Shown in pieces: positions 1-13,345 of a stretch of DNA of 64,000 bases. Made by a program: the position numbers and the translations under genes. The notes beneath the pieces are model-generated. The model was not told the DNA's origin. It was given only the letters and a program-made list of their open reading frames with translations, and searched no databases. This DNA is from Acridotheres tristis (Eukaryota; Chordata; Aves; Passeriformes; Sturnidae): the NCBI GenBank assembly GCA_037013685.1, contig CM072891.1:16840501-16904500 (forward strand). Direction: 5' to 3'. The stretch's first letter is position 1, and each line of letters starts with the position of its first letter.

Positions 1-869
<869 letters not shown>

Positions 870-3800
870 CACTGCATGCTTTATTTTATCTTATTTTTTA
901 ACCTGCATGTATTTTTCAAATCGTTCTGCAAATAACAATGTGACAACAAGGTCCATGAACCCCAGACATTTTGAATGTGTTTGAGCAGTTCAAAAGATGT
1001 TTTTTTGCACTCTTCCTAAAACTTGTCATTTGATGGGAAAAAATCATGTACTTTGTTTACATATCAAAAGGCAAGATGCAGCGTATTATGGAATATGCCA
1101 AGACACAGAGAATATGGCATCACCTTCTATGGACATTTACTTAATTTTCTGTGGCAACAGAGAACTTAATTGCCAACCCAAATGAAGGATGGCTGCAATT
1201 CAGATGCAGGTGGTGTCACTTGCTGACTGCCTTCATGATAGGCTGTTGAGAGGTGGACACACGTGGAATGCGCTTTAGCATGAGAATGCTCCTGCACTCA
1301 CACAGCTTCTGCTTCTCTTCTGTCAGTGCTCCTCCCCGAGGCACTAAGGCACCAACACCCTGCTCCCTCTGTAACCCTTGCTGTAACTAACATGCAATAT
1401 TAACCCTGAGAATGGCATCTTGATCAGAGTGAAGTGAGCTTGAGCAGCCCCGCCAGCTGAATGCCAGGACGGTTTGGGAGGTTAGTGGTTAAAAGTTCAC
1501 TGAGAACCCACTGCTGGGATGGGGCAGCTTAAAATCCAGAGAGAGCTTTTGAAAAGGAGGAGGAAAGAAAGTAAAACAAGGTGGAACTTCTAATTTCATA
1601 GTATTTTTTTTTGCATTTATTAATGCTCCAATCTGATGCTGTACACTGTCTTTGAGACAGTGGGTTTGCCAATCAGCCTACCTTAGCCATTTATCCAAAC
1701 AGATTCTCTTGTATCTTCCAGTTGCCACAACTGAGCCAGTATCTAGCTGCAAATGACTGTACTAAATCCATTAGCAGATCACCATTTATATTGGAAATAT
1801 AATCCTATACTGTCATTTTCGCTTGTCTTTAGCATGGCTGGAAATAAATGTTCTTTAGAATGATTTTTTTCTAATGCTTACTTCTTGAGAATGCAGGCCA
1901 AACCTGAATTTTAATGGGAAAAAGTAATACTGAATTCAGGAAAAAAACCAAACAGCATTCATCTCATCATCAATTTTTCCCTGAATTTTCCAAGGTTTCA
2001 ATAAAGTGATTTTTTTTTTTAAATCATACATTTTTCTGACATGGCTCTTCCCTTTCTATTCAGACCCACTCTTTTTCCATTTGAAAAATTAAAAAAAAAA
2101 AGTATCTGAAATGGAAAGAGAACACACACTTACACAAAATTGAAAATTGCCATTAATTTACATTTCTCAAAAAAGGCAAGGACACAAGAGATTAAATTTG
2201 AAGAAAAAAAAACACTCTGTAAAGAAAGATTGAGAGTATGTGCACACACACACTTTTTTGGATAACATCTTTTGGAATTTTTTGAAAACTCTTTTTTAGT
2301 TAAATATCCAATGCTGGGTTTAAGATTATGGAATGGAATACTTATAATTTAATCTGCTCCCAGTTCCTCAGATTTGCAGAGAGCTCCAAGTCAAGTTAAA
2401 AAATAGTAGCCTGGGGATGCAATCAATAATTGCTGCACTTTCTTTTCTCCTTCAGTTTCTCGTATCGTTTCCCTCAGCTGAGGCAATAGCTTGCCTCAAA
2501 ACCATGGATTAATGGTGCTGTATGTCATCCTAAGCACACCCTTGAATTCAAGCTTGGGACCAGTGATTTATGAGCTAGCAATATTTGTTCTTTTTAATTG
2601 TTTTAAGTTTGCTCTGCTTACAGTCTCAGTTTGCGCTTTTAAGCTCATGAAAAGAGCCAGGCTTTACTGGATTGAGCACAAGGCTGACTTGGAGCAGGTC
2701 ACTCCTCTTGTCTGTCTGCAAGCTGCCAAGAGGATGTGTTGTTGTGACCTAAGTGATGAGCTGTGAATATACACTGGCACTTGCAAAGCATCTGGATCAC
2801 GTTGAAGGGGTCTACAACTCCCAAGTGTCAGACTTGCAAAGGCAACAGAGAGTAGAATCTGGGGCTGTTAAATTTGAAAAGCCATCTCTTCATCCTGTCC
2901 AATGCTGGTGGGTTGAAAAGCGTACTGCAACTCTGGTCAGGATATGGAAAAGCTAATCTACTAGCATGCCCTTTCTATTTACTTTCTGTAATATATTCCA
3001 TGTATAACACTAGTAGTTTATAATTTTGCATGGTCAATGTACATAATTAATAAGTAGTTTACCTTTGTATGGGGTTAGAGTGGTTGTTATTGCATGATAT
3101 TTTTGTATTTTTTTTAATCATATTTCACATGACTCTGTGTGATTTTCATTTCTGAATCAGCTGTTCATTCCTGTATTTGCATGTTTTCCCCTTCTGATTA
3201 TCTAAGAAAAAGCTTGACATTGTTTCAAAAATCAGTGCATTTTGTCATATTTCCATGTCCCAATGCTTCCATGCATCCTGTTTATCCAGCATGGGGAATT
3301 TCAGCTCTGTCTTTAAGTTTTCATTTGAAGCTGAAGATGTTAACTTACAAGGTAAGTAAGTTAGGAAAAAGTAATCCATCCGTTTAGAATTAAATGAAAG
3401 AGTCTCTCACATTATCAAGATCTACATCACTTTTATAAAGTTAAATTGACATTTTACCTTTTTGATTTTTGATTTTTTTAAAGTCACTTGGCTGGAGATA
3501 TTTTTTTGTAACAGAGATTCATTTATACTGATCTCTGGAATGGAACATATTGTCCAGTGTTCACTGTGATTTGGTAGGTCTTCTACCATACTTAAAACCT
3601 AAAAAATTCCAGCATGTATCTTTACAGGAAGCAGTGAGGTTTTGCTGCACATCATTTGAGACCAGTTTAGCGTTACTGTGAATTTCAAATTGGACTATAG
3701 TCAAAATCTTTCACTACATTGTTATAGTGATATGATGAACAATGCTTTCACAACACATCTTTTCTTCCATTTCTTTAAAGGTGGTGTAATTGTAGGTGAG

Positions 3801-4263
3801 TTTTCTATAGATACACATCCGTGATTATTCTGGCCTTGCATATTTTTCATGTTGTTGCATCAGGTATGCAGCTTCACTAAGGAATTCCATTGGAAAAAAA
3901 AATGCAATTTTCTACATTAAAAAAAACCCAGTTTTTTAAATAATCCAGAGAAATCTCCAAAAGATAGAAAGGAATAGAATCTGACATATTTATTTTAAAA
4001 ATATATAAAACCTGCAGTGAAGGTTAAGAAAATGTGGAACACTTTTCTACTACTGATGTTTTCTAGTCATTATAATAAATAAATGAGCAGGAGTTTCACT
4101 ATTTGGGAGTGCTGTGAATTCTGAATAAATGCATTTTACTTATATAATAAGTGACAGTGTATGTAATTCCTGTAAATATCGTAATCTTCCATAGAAAACT
4201 CACTACTTTTCTTGTCTGAGTGCCTTGGCCTTTAAGTCGCTTGTTAATGATAATTACTTGCAG
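870..4263 (+). other. SLC1A2: SLC1A2 last intron
   Basis: An AT-rich intron of about 3.4 kb. Its first part would serve as 3' UTR for the GLT-1b transcript. It ends in TTACTTGCAG at 4263. I see A-rich and T-rich runs but no transposon or further exon. Confidence 0.85.
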
Positions 4264-4338
4264 GTAACACTGGCAACCAATGGCAAATCTGCAGACTTCA
4301 ATGTTGTTGAAGAAGAGCCTTGGAAACGGGAAAACTAA
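4264..4338 (+). CDS. SLC1A2: SLC1A2 last coding exon with stop (GLT-1a tail)
   Basis: The exon encodes 24 residues, VTLATNGKSADF followed by NVVEEEPWKREN, then TAA. It joins in phase 0 to the exon ending at 830. Human EAAT2 has 23 residues here ending EEEPWKREK, so this protein is one residue longer, through an extra hydrophobic residue before the Glu triplet, and ends in Asn rather than Lys. The segment is the short cytoplasmic end of the main isoform and carries no PDZ ligand of the ETCI type. Confidence 0.97.
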   Translation, partial: VTLATNGKSADFNVVEEEPWKREN

Positions 4339-7300
4339 GTGAAGAGATTCTTAGCTGCATCCTTAATAAGTCCTGAAGCTGTCTTGTGGCAGAAGATACC
4401 ATGATTAAAGAAGATTTTGCTCCTTTTTTTTTTTTTTTTATTTTCTATTTAACATCTGCAGTTTCTGCTTAATTTTGTAACTGAAACTTAGCAAAGATCT
4501 CATCAAGTCATTGTAGTGTCTTTGCCAAGCAATGATCCATAGCCATCTGTCTCCCCTGTGTTACTGTTTGGATGATGCACCTGGAGAATGCTCCATGCAG
4601 TGCAGTGTGCTCTCACCCACTTCCCCTTTCATTCAAGACACAGAGAATGTAAATGCTGCAAAATGGGAAGATCAAAGTGCCAGTACAGTTCACTACAAGG
4701 GACTCAGGGTCACAGATACAAGAGAAACACAACACCACGTAAGCCTTCAAGCGTTTTGGTGACTCTTGTGGCATACCCGATCTGTTTATCACTGTATGGC
4801 TAAAACACCTTTTGAAAACATCCGTAAAGATTTCTATTTCTTTTGATAATAACCAGTACTTTTGTGCCTAGTTGTACTTTAAACTGAGCTTAGATCTGGG
4901 GGCAGGATTAATGCATAGAAATCAATAAGTTATCCCAGACATTTTGTTAGATCAGTACAACTAAAACTTAGCATGGAGAGAAGACCTCAGATTTGTATGT
5001 GCATGTGGTGTGTTTTTATCAGGTGTCCCAGGGCAGGTGAGCCTTTATTTCATGCTGGGGCTGTGCTGCTTTGTGACCACAATGCACCATACAACACAAG
5101 GCAGTATGATTACAGGGGTGGTAGTTCCTCCTCGAAATCTATGGCTGGTGTGCAAAATACAGAAAACCATGGGCTCGGTTGTGCCATTTTTAATCAAAGT
5201 AGGTGGTACCTTACTATTCACCCTGCTCCACTGATGTCAGAGGGGTTTCTCACGTGGGTGGGATACTGAAGTAAGGTACTACTAAGGTTGATTATGGATG
5301 TCATGATTGGGTACTTGATAATGAGCTGAAAACAAGTTCTGAATCCATTAATCTTACAGAATTTTTGAATGTCATCATCAGTAGCATTTGCTATGAAGTG
5401 AAAGCCATCTTTCAAGTATGTCATGTTTCAGAGAGTGGCTAAATCCTGAATTCATTGCTAAACCAAATTCCATATAAGGTTAAGAGAATTTGTCCAGGGT
5501 TAGGACTGAATAGAAATGAAACCAGAATTTCAGGGTTTAGGCCAGTATGTTGAATTGACATCTTTGTCTCTTGCAGAGTAATAAGTATATAACTCCCTAA
5601 TGTCAGAGAAATTTTTCTTTGAGCACATAGCATCTGAATTGATGAGATAGTGTGTGGTCAACATACTATATCTGACTCAACCTGTCAGAAGAAATTGCAG
5701 TGAGAATAAACCCCTTGTGAATTTTTTTTAAAGGTGCTTGTTAACACTTAGGAATTTTAAGATACTGGTGAATACTGTTATACTGTTAGCAATGTTCCAT
5801 AGCAAAGCTGAGCCACATGGCCTTCGAAGGTTCTACTCACAGAACAAGCTTTGTGCAATTTTGGGGGGAACTCTCAGAAGTTTTCAGAATTAATCAGAAT
5901 ATGAGCATATGGGGAACTTAAAAACGGCAAGAAACAGAGTTCAGACATTTATAGAAATAGACTATTCAGTGTCTGTGCTCAGACCTGTCATGGGTTTAAA
6001 GGGGAGTAATGTGTTTAACTGTAGAGCGTTATTGGCTCTGTAGAAGCTATTAAAGTAAAAATATAATCTGCTTTTGTTCATCTGCATTCATATAAGTATC
6101 TCTGAAACTGCACACGGACCTAAGCCAGCCAAGGCTACTTGCATGATTAATGATGTGCAAGATCAAGTCCATTGTCAGACTATCCCTCATTTAAGCATTT
6201 ATCGTGGAATATTTTTCTTACCACTGTAGTTTTGTCATCACTTGAATGCCATGGCCAAGCAAATCCTAAGTAAAATGGCCTATGTAATTTAACCAATATT
6301 GAACTACTGTGAATTCTTTAGGCCTCTAACATGTGTTAGAGGGGGAGGCCTTCCAAAGGCTTCCTGAAGGATCTTGAGGATTTTTTTTTCGTGAAGGATG
6401 GAATTGTAGATTATTCTGAGAAGTGGCAGGCAGGTTGTATTCTCTTTTCTTCAGTCATTGTTATTAGCATATCCAGAGTTAACCTCTGTCTAGCTATTGC
6501 TTCCCAAGTAGCATTCACTGGGTTATGTGCCAGCAATGTGCCTGGGATGGTGTGTAGGTACTGTAAAATGTTCCCTACTCTGAGGTGCTGGCTCTCATCA
6601 AGTGAAATTTGCTGCCACTCAAGTGGTTGTTATATCCAAGAATAACACACAGTGTTTACCCTGATTTTTATCCAGCATTCTTGAGCTGTTTCATGGCACA
6701 GTTCACCCATTGATAGATGATTTTTCATCCTCTTCACCACAGCAGTTTCTTAGGAGCAGCCACACTGGTTGCTTGCATTGAAAGTACCTTTAGAAAACTG
6801 GTCCATATACTTTTAGCTGTCATTTGAAACTGTTTAGCAGTTGGAAACAAACAGGAATGTCAGCAACATGTGACTAGGCAGCTCCACAAAATTACACATT
6901 GAGAAACACTTAGAATATGCTTACAGTTATCCACTTGGGATGTAATGTCCTTTGAAGAGCACTTCTTTGGATGGAGAGTAGGGAAGGAAGGAATGCAGTG
7001 CTAGAGAAACCCCACCCACAAATGGGAGAATAAATTTGGATCTTTTGATAGGATTAGAATAGCAGACTGTGATTTTAAAGTGGTAATTCTGTAGATACAG
7101 TAACTCAGGGATTTTTCAAAATATAATTATGATGGTATTTCTCTATTTAAATGTGGATGTGGGAGAAGGAGAAATGTTGGGTTTCGTATATTCCTCTGCT
7201 TGTAGCCTGACTGAATATTTAATATAGTGTTATTCCAGTGCAGCACTGTATTAAATCATCAAAAAGCTTTCCATTTCTGTGGGAAAATGTAACTCACTCT

Positions 7301-10300
7301 TGGCTTTCATTTCTCGATTTGCTCATTCCACGAGGCTGGGTTGCTACTTAACTAAATAAACAGAAAATAACCCAGGGACCACCACTTCAGCTAATCCAAG
7401 GTTCACGTTTCAGCAGGCAGTGCTGGTTACTGACCAGCCTCCTTTTCCTTTCACTAGGAGTCTCAATGCATTAATTTGCAGCTGGCAAGTTTGGCTTTTT
7501 TTTTTGTATCTGCTCACACTGCTGGGGTGGCAAAGAAAAAGCTCAGAGAAAAGTCGCTTGGTTTCTGTGTAGTTCATATTAACATTGTTTTCTGCATTTG
7601 CTGCTCTGTCAGTTCCCGTCACCTTTGTCTGTGCAAGTGTGATGTCCTTTGGCCTTTGGATTGCTGGCAGCACATTGGCACATGGAAAAGTCTAGACCAG
7701 GCAGAGACTCAGTTCATTGCATACTAAATGATATACACGCTTACTTGCTTTATGCATTTGCTGCTGAAGCTGGGTCAGCATTCTCGTAGTGTCTGTTCAC
7801 TGAAAGTAAAGCAGCCTGTACATTAGAGCTGCAGGACAGGTGGAGCACTTTGCCACTTAAATTGTTTCTTCATTGCTTCCCTTGGAAAGCAACTGCTGCA
7901 CCTTGTAAGAAATGTGTGTGGGGCTTACACACAAAGATTCTTCAAATAGGTAGGGCAGAAGCCACCTGGTCCCTATTACAAGATGTGCTCTTTCTATGTG
8001 AATTGGTGAGAAACTCAGTAGGTCTTTGAAAAACTGCAGTAGTAAAAACTGTGCCTGCAATGCTTGGACTATGTGGAAGCCCCACTGAAATCTGTGGGAG
8101 TCATGGTGTTCCAGGAAAAGTCAAGTCCCTTCCTGTCTCTCTTAAGTTATAAGACATTTCACAGTCCCATCCTAGGGAATAGTCTTTGTCTGCTATTTTT
8201 AATGAAGTTGATTCTCACATCCAAAATATTTCTGCCAAGATACTTCTTTTATGTTATTTCAGTATTACAAGTCCAGCATTGAATTTAAACTCAGCACAAA
8301 AATAAGGATCACTCTCATTACAGATTTTTCCCACGTTTTCTCTGAGATATAGCTGATCTCCATTTCTTTCTCACAGCACATGAAATTCTAGACTTTATGC
8401 CACTTTTAAAAGTAGGAGTAATATAGATTTCTGATTTGTTTTCCATCACTCCCAGGGTCACTAGTTTTCCAGCAGCTGGCATGCAGAAGAATAGACTGTT
8501 CATCTGAGAGGCTGAGGCATCAGCATGTGAATAAATTTATTCTGGTGACTTGCCTGGATTTTCTTTGCTTCCTTGCCTTGTGTTATTGCAGCCTTGTTGT
8601 AGCAACACAGAAGCAGTTGCACAAATCCCCATAACTATAGGCAATATTAAACCTCCCCTCTAACATTCACTTCTCTTTTCATCTTTAAAAAGGCTCTGAG
8701 CTTTAGTACCGGGCTCAGAAGAATCCTTTCGTGGAGATATAAAGGTATAAGTGTTTCTCATCTCTTTAATTTCCATTCAGCTCTTTTTATTGCTGCATTT
8801 GAATTAATTTACAGAAGGATAAATAAGGGCACTTTATAAAAATGTACTGTAATGTTATTCTGTTATGAGCCTGAAGACTATCTTGTTTTTATTACTGTGA
8901 CTTTTTAAGGCCACAATTAAGATATTTTTCATATTAGCCATTATGATAGGTGTATAGTCCTTTGGGACAGTTAACCTCAGCTATAATTCACCACATAAGA
9001 TTATGTAGAAGCTCCTGTTTCCAGCAGAAAGCATTTTTGGAAAGATGAGTTATTTTCTTCTCTCCAATAATATTGGTGACTTTGAAGGGAAAATATTTAC
9101 CCCGTTTCCTTTGTCTAAGGAATGATATAGAGAGTGTAGTTTCAAGTACTAAAAAGAGCAAACAAAGGATTGACGATGGTGAGGTGTCAAAGAAGGCAGT
9201 CAAGCTGTAGATGAATTTTTTGGAAAATGTTGTGTTCTTGCTTATGATTTTCCTGCAACAATGCATTTAGTGCATAATTCCTTCCAAAGTCATCAGTCTG
9301 TGTTCCCATGGGCAGCAAGGCTGTGTCTCCCTGCAGACGAGGCACAGACTTGAGGCAGGACTCCTGGAGGAGCCCAGCAGTGCCTGCTGCAGGCTCTGCA
9401 ATGGGTGCCTCCCTCAGTTTTTCCTCCTGGTCATACTTCATGTTCAATGGAAATCTGCTGCTATGAGTGAGTCAAGCTGCTGCTGATGCCCAGGTGCTGG
9501 TAATTCTTTTACTTCTCTTTTGAGTGGCCTCCCTGGCACAAGGTTCTGAGGAGCTGTCCCTCACAGGTGCCCACCATCCCAGAGACATCTTCCCCAGTTC
9601 AGGGGAAACCCAGTGACTCCCCACTAATGGGTTGATACAAACCTAACAGACAAAGTGGTTGTGCAGCTGCAACCACGAGTCTTACAAAAAAAACAGGTTC
9701 CAAACATTGGAAAAGCCTACAGCACATGACTGAGCCACTGAGTAGGTCTCTACTAGTCCAGGATGGAAATAACTAACCCTAATGCCAGATTTGGGGAGAC
9801 AAGAAGACTTGTGAGGTTTCTCACTTTTCCCAACCTTTGATCCCCTTTCACTTCTAACTCCATCCTGCTGCAGAGCCAATGCTGATCAATGCTAGAGCTT
9901 CCAGTCCTTCCAGTCTTCTACTCACCATTCAGGAGTCCTGCAAGTGTTTTTAATGATGCTCTGTGTCACACACCATTGCACGAAGGGAAGCTGTCACAGG
10001 CAGCATCACACAACCTGGATTGTCTCGTACCTGTATATTGCTTTGTACATAAATAGTGTAGTCTGCTGGAATTTTTGTATCCTTCTTTTCCATTCCTTTT
10101 TCTACAGTTTTTTCAAAGACTGTAAGCAAACTGTGCTTGCATATTGATTTTTGCAGTCAGTATTGTAGATTATAGCATTTCTATGTCGGTGTTTTGTATG
10201 GACTTGTGAGTTCTTGTGTGCTACAGGTTGTCCTTCCTACTTAAAGACAACTGCATACACTTCCATCCAATATATCCTGCTCCTTTCTTAAATATATCTT

Positions 10301-13300
10301 ATTTCCTATGATCTGGTATGAACTCTTGCTTGTAGAATGCATCAGAAAAAGCTGAATATGTATTTATAGTGTTAAATATTGTGTGCTGAACACTGATTTA
10401 GTGAAGAATAATACAGGTTTTAGGGGTTTGTACTTGTTCCCTGGAAACTACAGTGTAGACTGAATAAAATGACCTAGTATCTGTAATTTACAGACACACA
10501 AATATTTTCTTAGAATGTTTTCTATGGGATCATATTAGGTAGGGAAATAATCCTTTAAAGGTGATCTATACCTTAGAACAAAACCACTTTTCTTATGACA
10601 TTTAGGATCAATGAAATATTTTTGTGTTATATTTGGTGATGAATTATAGACAAAGCACAAAATGCAAGAAGCAAATAGGAATTTCAAGATGTCCTTAAAT
10701 GCTGCAGTTCATCATGGAACAATACTGTAATAATCTGAGCAATCTTCTAGATTGACTGTCTTGGGCAATCGTCCCTCACTTTTATAATTTTTCCTGATGT
10801 TACCTTTGCCAAATCCTGCAGTTCTTCCTTAGGACCTGTTCATGTATAACTGACTGGCTCAGAAAGCAGTTTATAGAAAATAGATCTGGATAGACAAAAA
10901 AATCATGTTGTCAGGAACCCCATCCATCTTGCTACAATACAGTGTGTGTGAGTTCAGCCTGTGGAAAAAGTTCAGGATTTTGCCACTTAGTTTTGCCTTC
11001 TTGAAAAAGGACCAACAGAACCACCATGGGACCAATGTAATTGGGTAGCATCCATACAAATACCTCCTGTTTTCTTAAGTATTTTTAAGAGAATAATCAC
11101 TATATTTTTCGACCCAAATGACAGTTACTTCTCATTTTGGTAATTTCTTCCCATTAGGCAAATACCTGTTGGCATTAAGGCCGTGGCTGTAACAATTTCA
11201 ACTGTTTTTAGAGGAATAAAAAAAATAAAATAATATAAATATTCATAACAACTATGTAACAAACAAAAACATCTTCTATGGTCTACTAGCTCTTTGACTG
11301 TAATTCAAAACAAAGAAAACATGGAATAGGAAGGACTGCTGTCCCAGGGTGATACTGATACTGGGTATCTCTTCAGCTATTCAGAAATCCACGGGGCCAT
11401 GTTATTCTGCTGAGGTTTTGGAGCCTAAGTTTCTAGTAGAGATATATGTAGGAAGTGTGTTGATATACCCTTGTATTTTGATCTATATTGTATTTTAAAT
11501 CAGATGTAACAGGTATTAACTTAATAGGAATCACAGGTAGAATAGTGCTGAGTTAATAATAGCTGTAAAACCTTATTGATACCAGTTTTGACATTTTGTT
11601 GAAGCATGATGTCCAGTGCCTCTCTGCACTTAGTGTAGATAATGTAGCTATCAACACGTAATTTCAGTGAAATGGTGTATACAGTATGTGTAGCTGTGCT
11701 TTAAATTAATTTAATTGGTTTCTGTGTGTTGAGCCATAGTAGAAAATTAGACTTTAGTGTTTTAAAATTTTGTTCTACTTTCCGTTTTTCATTTGTATCT
11801 GGGTTTCTTTCTTTTTCACCATTCAACTGATTAGGTTCCACAGCTTAGTTCCTACTTTATCTGTCTCTTATGGAGCACTCAGTTTCAATAACATTCAGAA
11901 TCATGTATGCAACCAGCTCATTGTAAATATTTTCATTTTAGTTGTCACCCATCTAGCCAGTATGGTGTGTGTTAGAAGCTGCATGTGTGTGGTTCCCTGG
12001 CGGTGAGTGAAAGTTATCCCAGCACAGATTTGCTGCCTGGTGAATACACTTGTTATGGCATAAAGATTAACGTTCACCTGGCATGATAAGTTTCTGTTTT
12101 ATTTTCTTCTTGTTTGCCTGAAATGTTTGGACTCTTTATCACCAGAAGCTTAGTAAGTAAGTCACCATTTAAATTGGCACAATGAGTGAGGGGAAGTGCA
12201 TCTAACTGCATTCCTGTTGGATGCCCGGGCTGCTTTTGGCTCTGTGCACCACTCAGCCCTTAGTCACATCACAGGGTCCCTCTGAGTCACTTCCAGTTGC
12301 TCCTGGACCACAGATGCCAGGAAAGCAGTGCATTCCCAGGGCTGTGGCTGGGCAAGCCTGCAGGCAGCAAGGGGCTGCCAGTTCTCTCCAGAGTGCCTGA
12401 CAGGTCCGAGTAGGAGCCTCTGCCTCTTCCCCTGAGCAGGAACAGTCTCTGAGAAAGATGAATACACTCGTGGGCAAAGGGGCACTGCTTTTTTCATTGT
12501 TAAAAAAGGGGTATTAATACCTATTGGAAAATAAATGCCGAGCTAAATGCTTCTAAAGCTACTGTGGTTGTTTGTACGGGCCTGTTATTTACAAAAGTAT
12601 GTCTGATCATAAAAAAAGACAATCAACTACAAAGTCAGTGGCAAAAATCTTCTGAAATCAGAGCTATAGTTCTATGAGAAAATAGAACCGTGCAGCAGCA
12701 AGAAGTTGATTCATTCCTAAATACTCTGGACCTGGATCTTATAATCATCCCCTCTAGGCAGAAAAAAATAAAAATCAGGCCCCATAGCACAGAAACTCTC
12801 CTGCTTGGTGAGTCCCATTATGATTCTTCAGGATAAATTGCACACTGGAGTACTCTGTGCTGCCTGCTCATCATCCCTTGCCCCTTCTTTAAGGTGACCA
12901 GGCATGAACTGGAATGTTTTGTGATGTTCTATTGTAAAAAGGATTAAAAAGAAGAGGGATAAGGTTGGTCTTTACACTCAGAAAGTTCTGGAGATTTGAA
13001 ATGACATACTGTACAGTATCTATAGCACAGTTTGTTTAGAAATTAATAAATTCAGATGATAATATTTCTCCCAACCCTGGGCTCTGTTCATGTATATTGT
13101 AGTTGGAATGCCTTGTAGACTGATTCTATTTTTGTAGTTCAGATCCTTTCCTCTTTACAAGGATTGTTAGTAATTTGCTTTTAATGCTTTCTTACAGAGT
13201 GAACTGATTTCTGTAACTTTCATGTATAAAACAAACTAGACATTCTTTCTATACTGGAAATAGTCATGAATATAATATTTCACTAAGTGTTGTACCTCTT

Positions 13301-13345
13301 ATGTACATATCATCAATAAATGTTGATTCATAATTTTCACGGCTT
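4339..13345 (+). other. SLC1A2: SLC1A2 3' UTR (about 9 kb)
   Basis: No supported exon follows the stop for about 9 kb, and the strand contains only short chance frames. The human SLC1A2 transcript is known for a 3' UTR of similar size, and the end chosen here is the AATAAA at 13,315 in a stretch that looks like a genuine mRNA end. Several other AATAAA motifs occur within it (for example near 7,356, 11,215 and 12,526), so shorter transcripts are possible. The segment at 12,210-12,470 is notably more GC-rich than the rest. Confidence 0.7.
13315..13320 (+). terminator. Poly(A) signal, probable SLC1A2 mRNA end
   Basis: AATAAA in the context ATCAATAAATGTTG, followed within about 35 bases by a GT-rich and T-rich stretch (CTGTGGGTTTTAATTT), the usual downstream element. 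This is the best candidate for the distal SLC1A2 cleavage site. It is an inference from motif and 3' UTR length. Confidence 0.6.

Noticed and set aside
7410..7727. Overlapping short frames on both strands within the SLC1A2 3' UTR
   Set aside because: They fall inside the transcribed non-coding region, overlap each other in antisense and show no recognisable motif.
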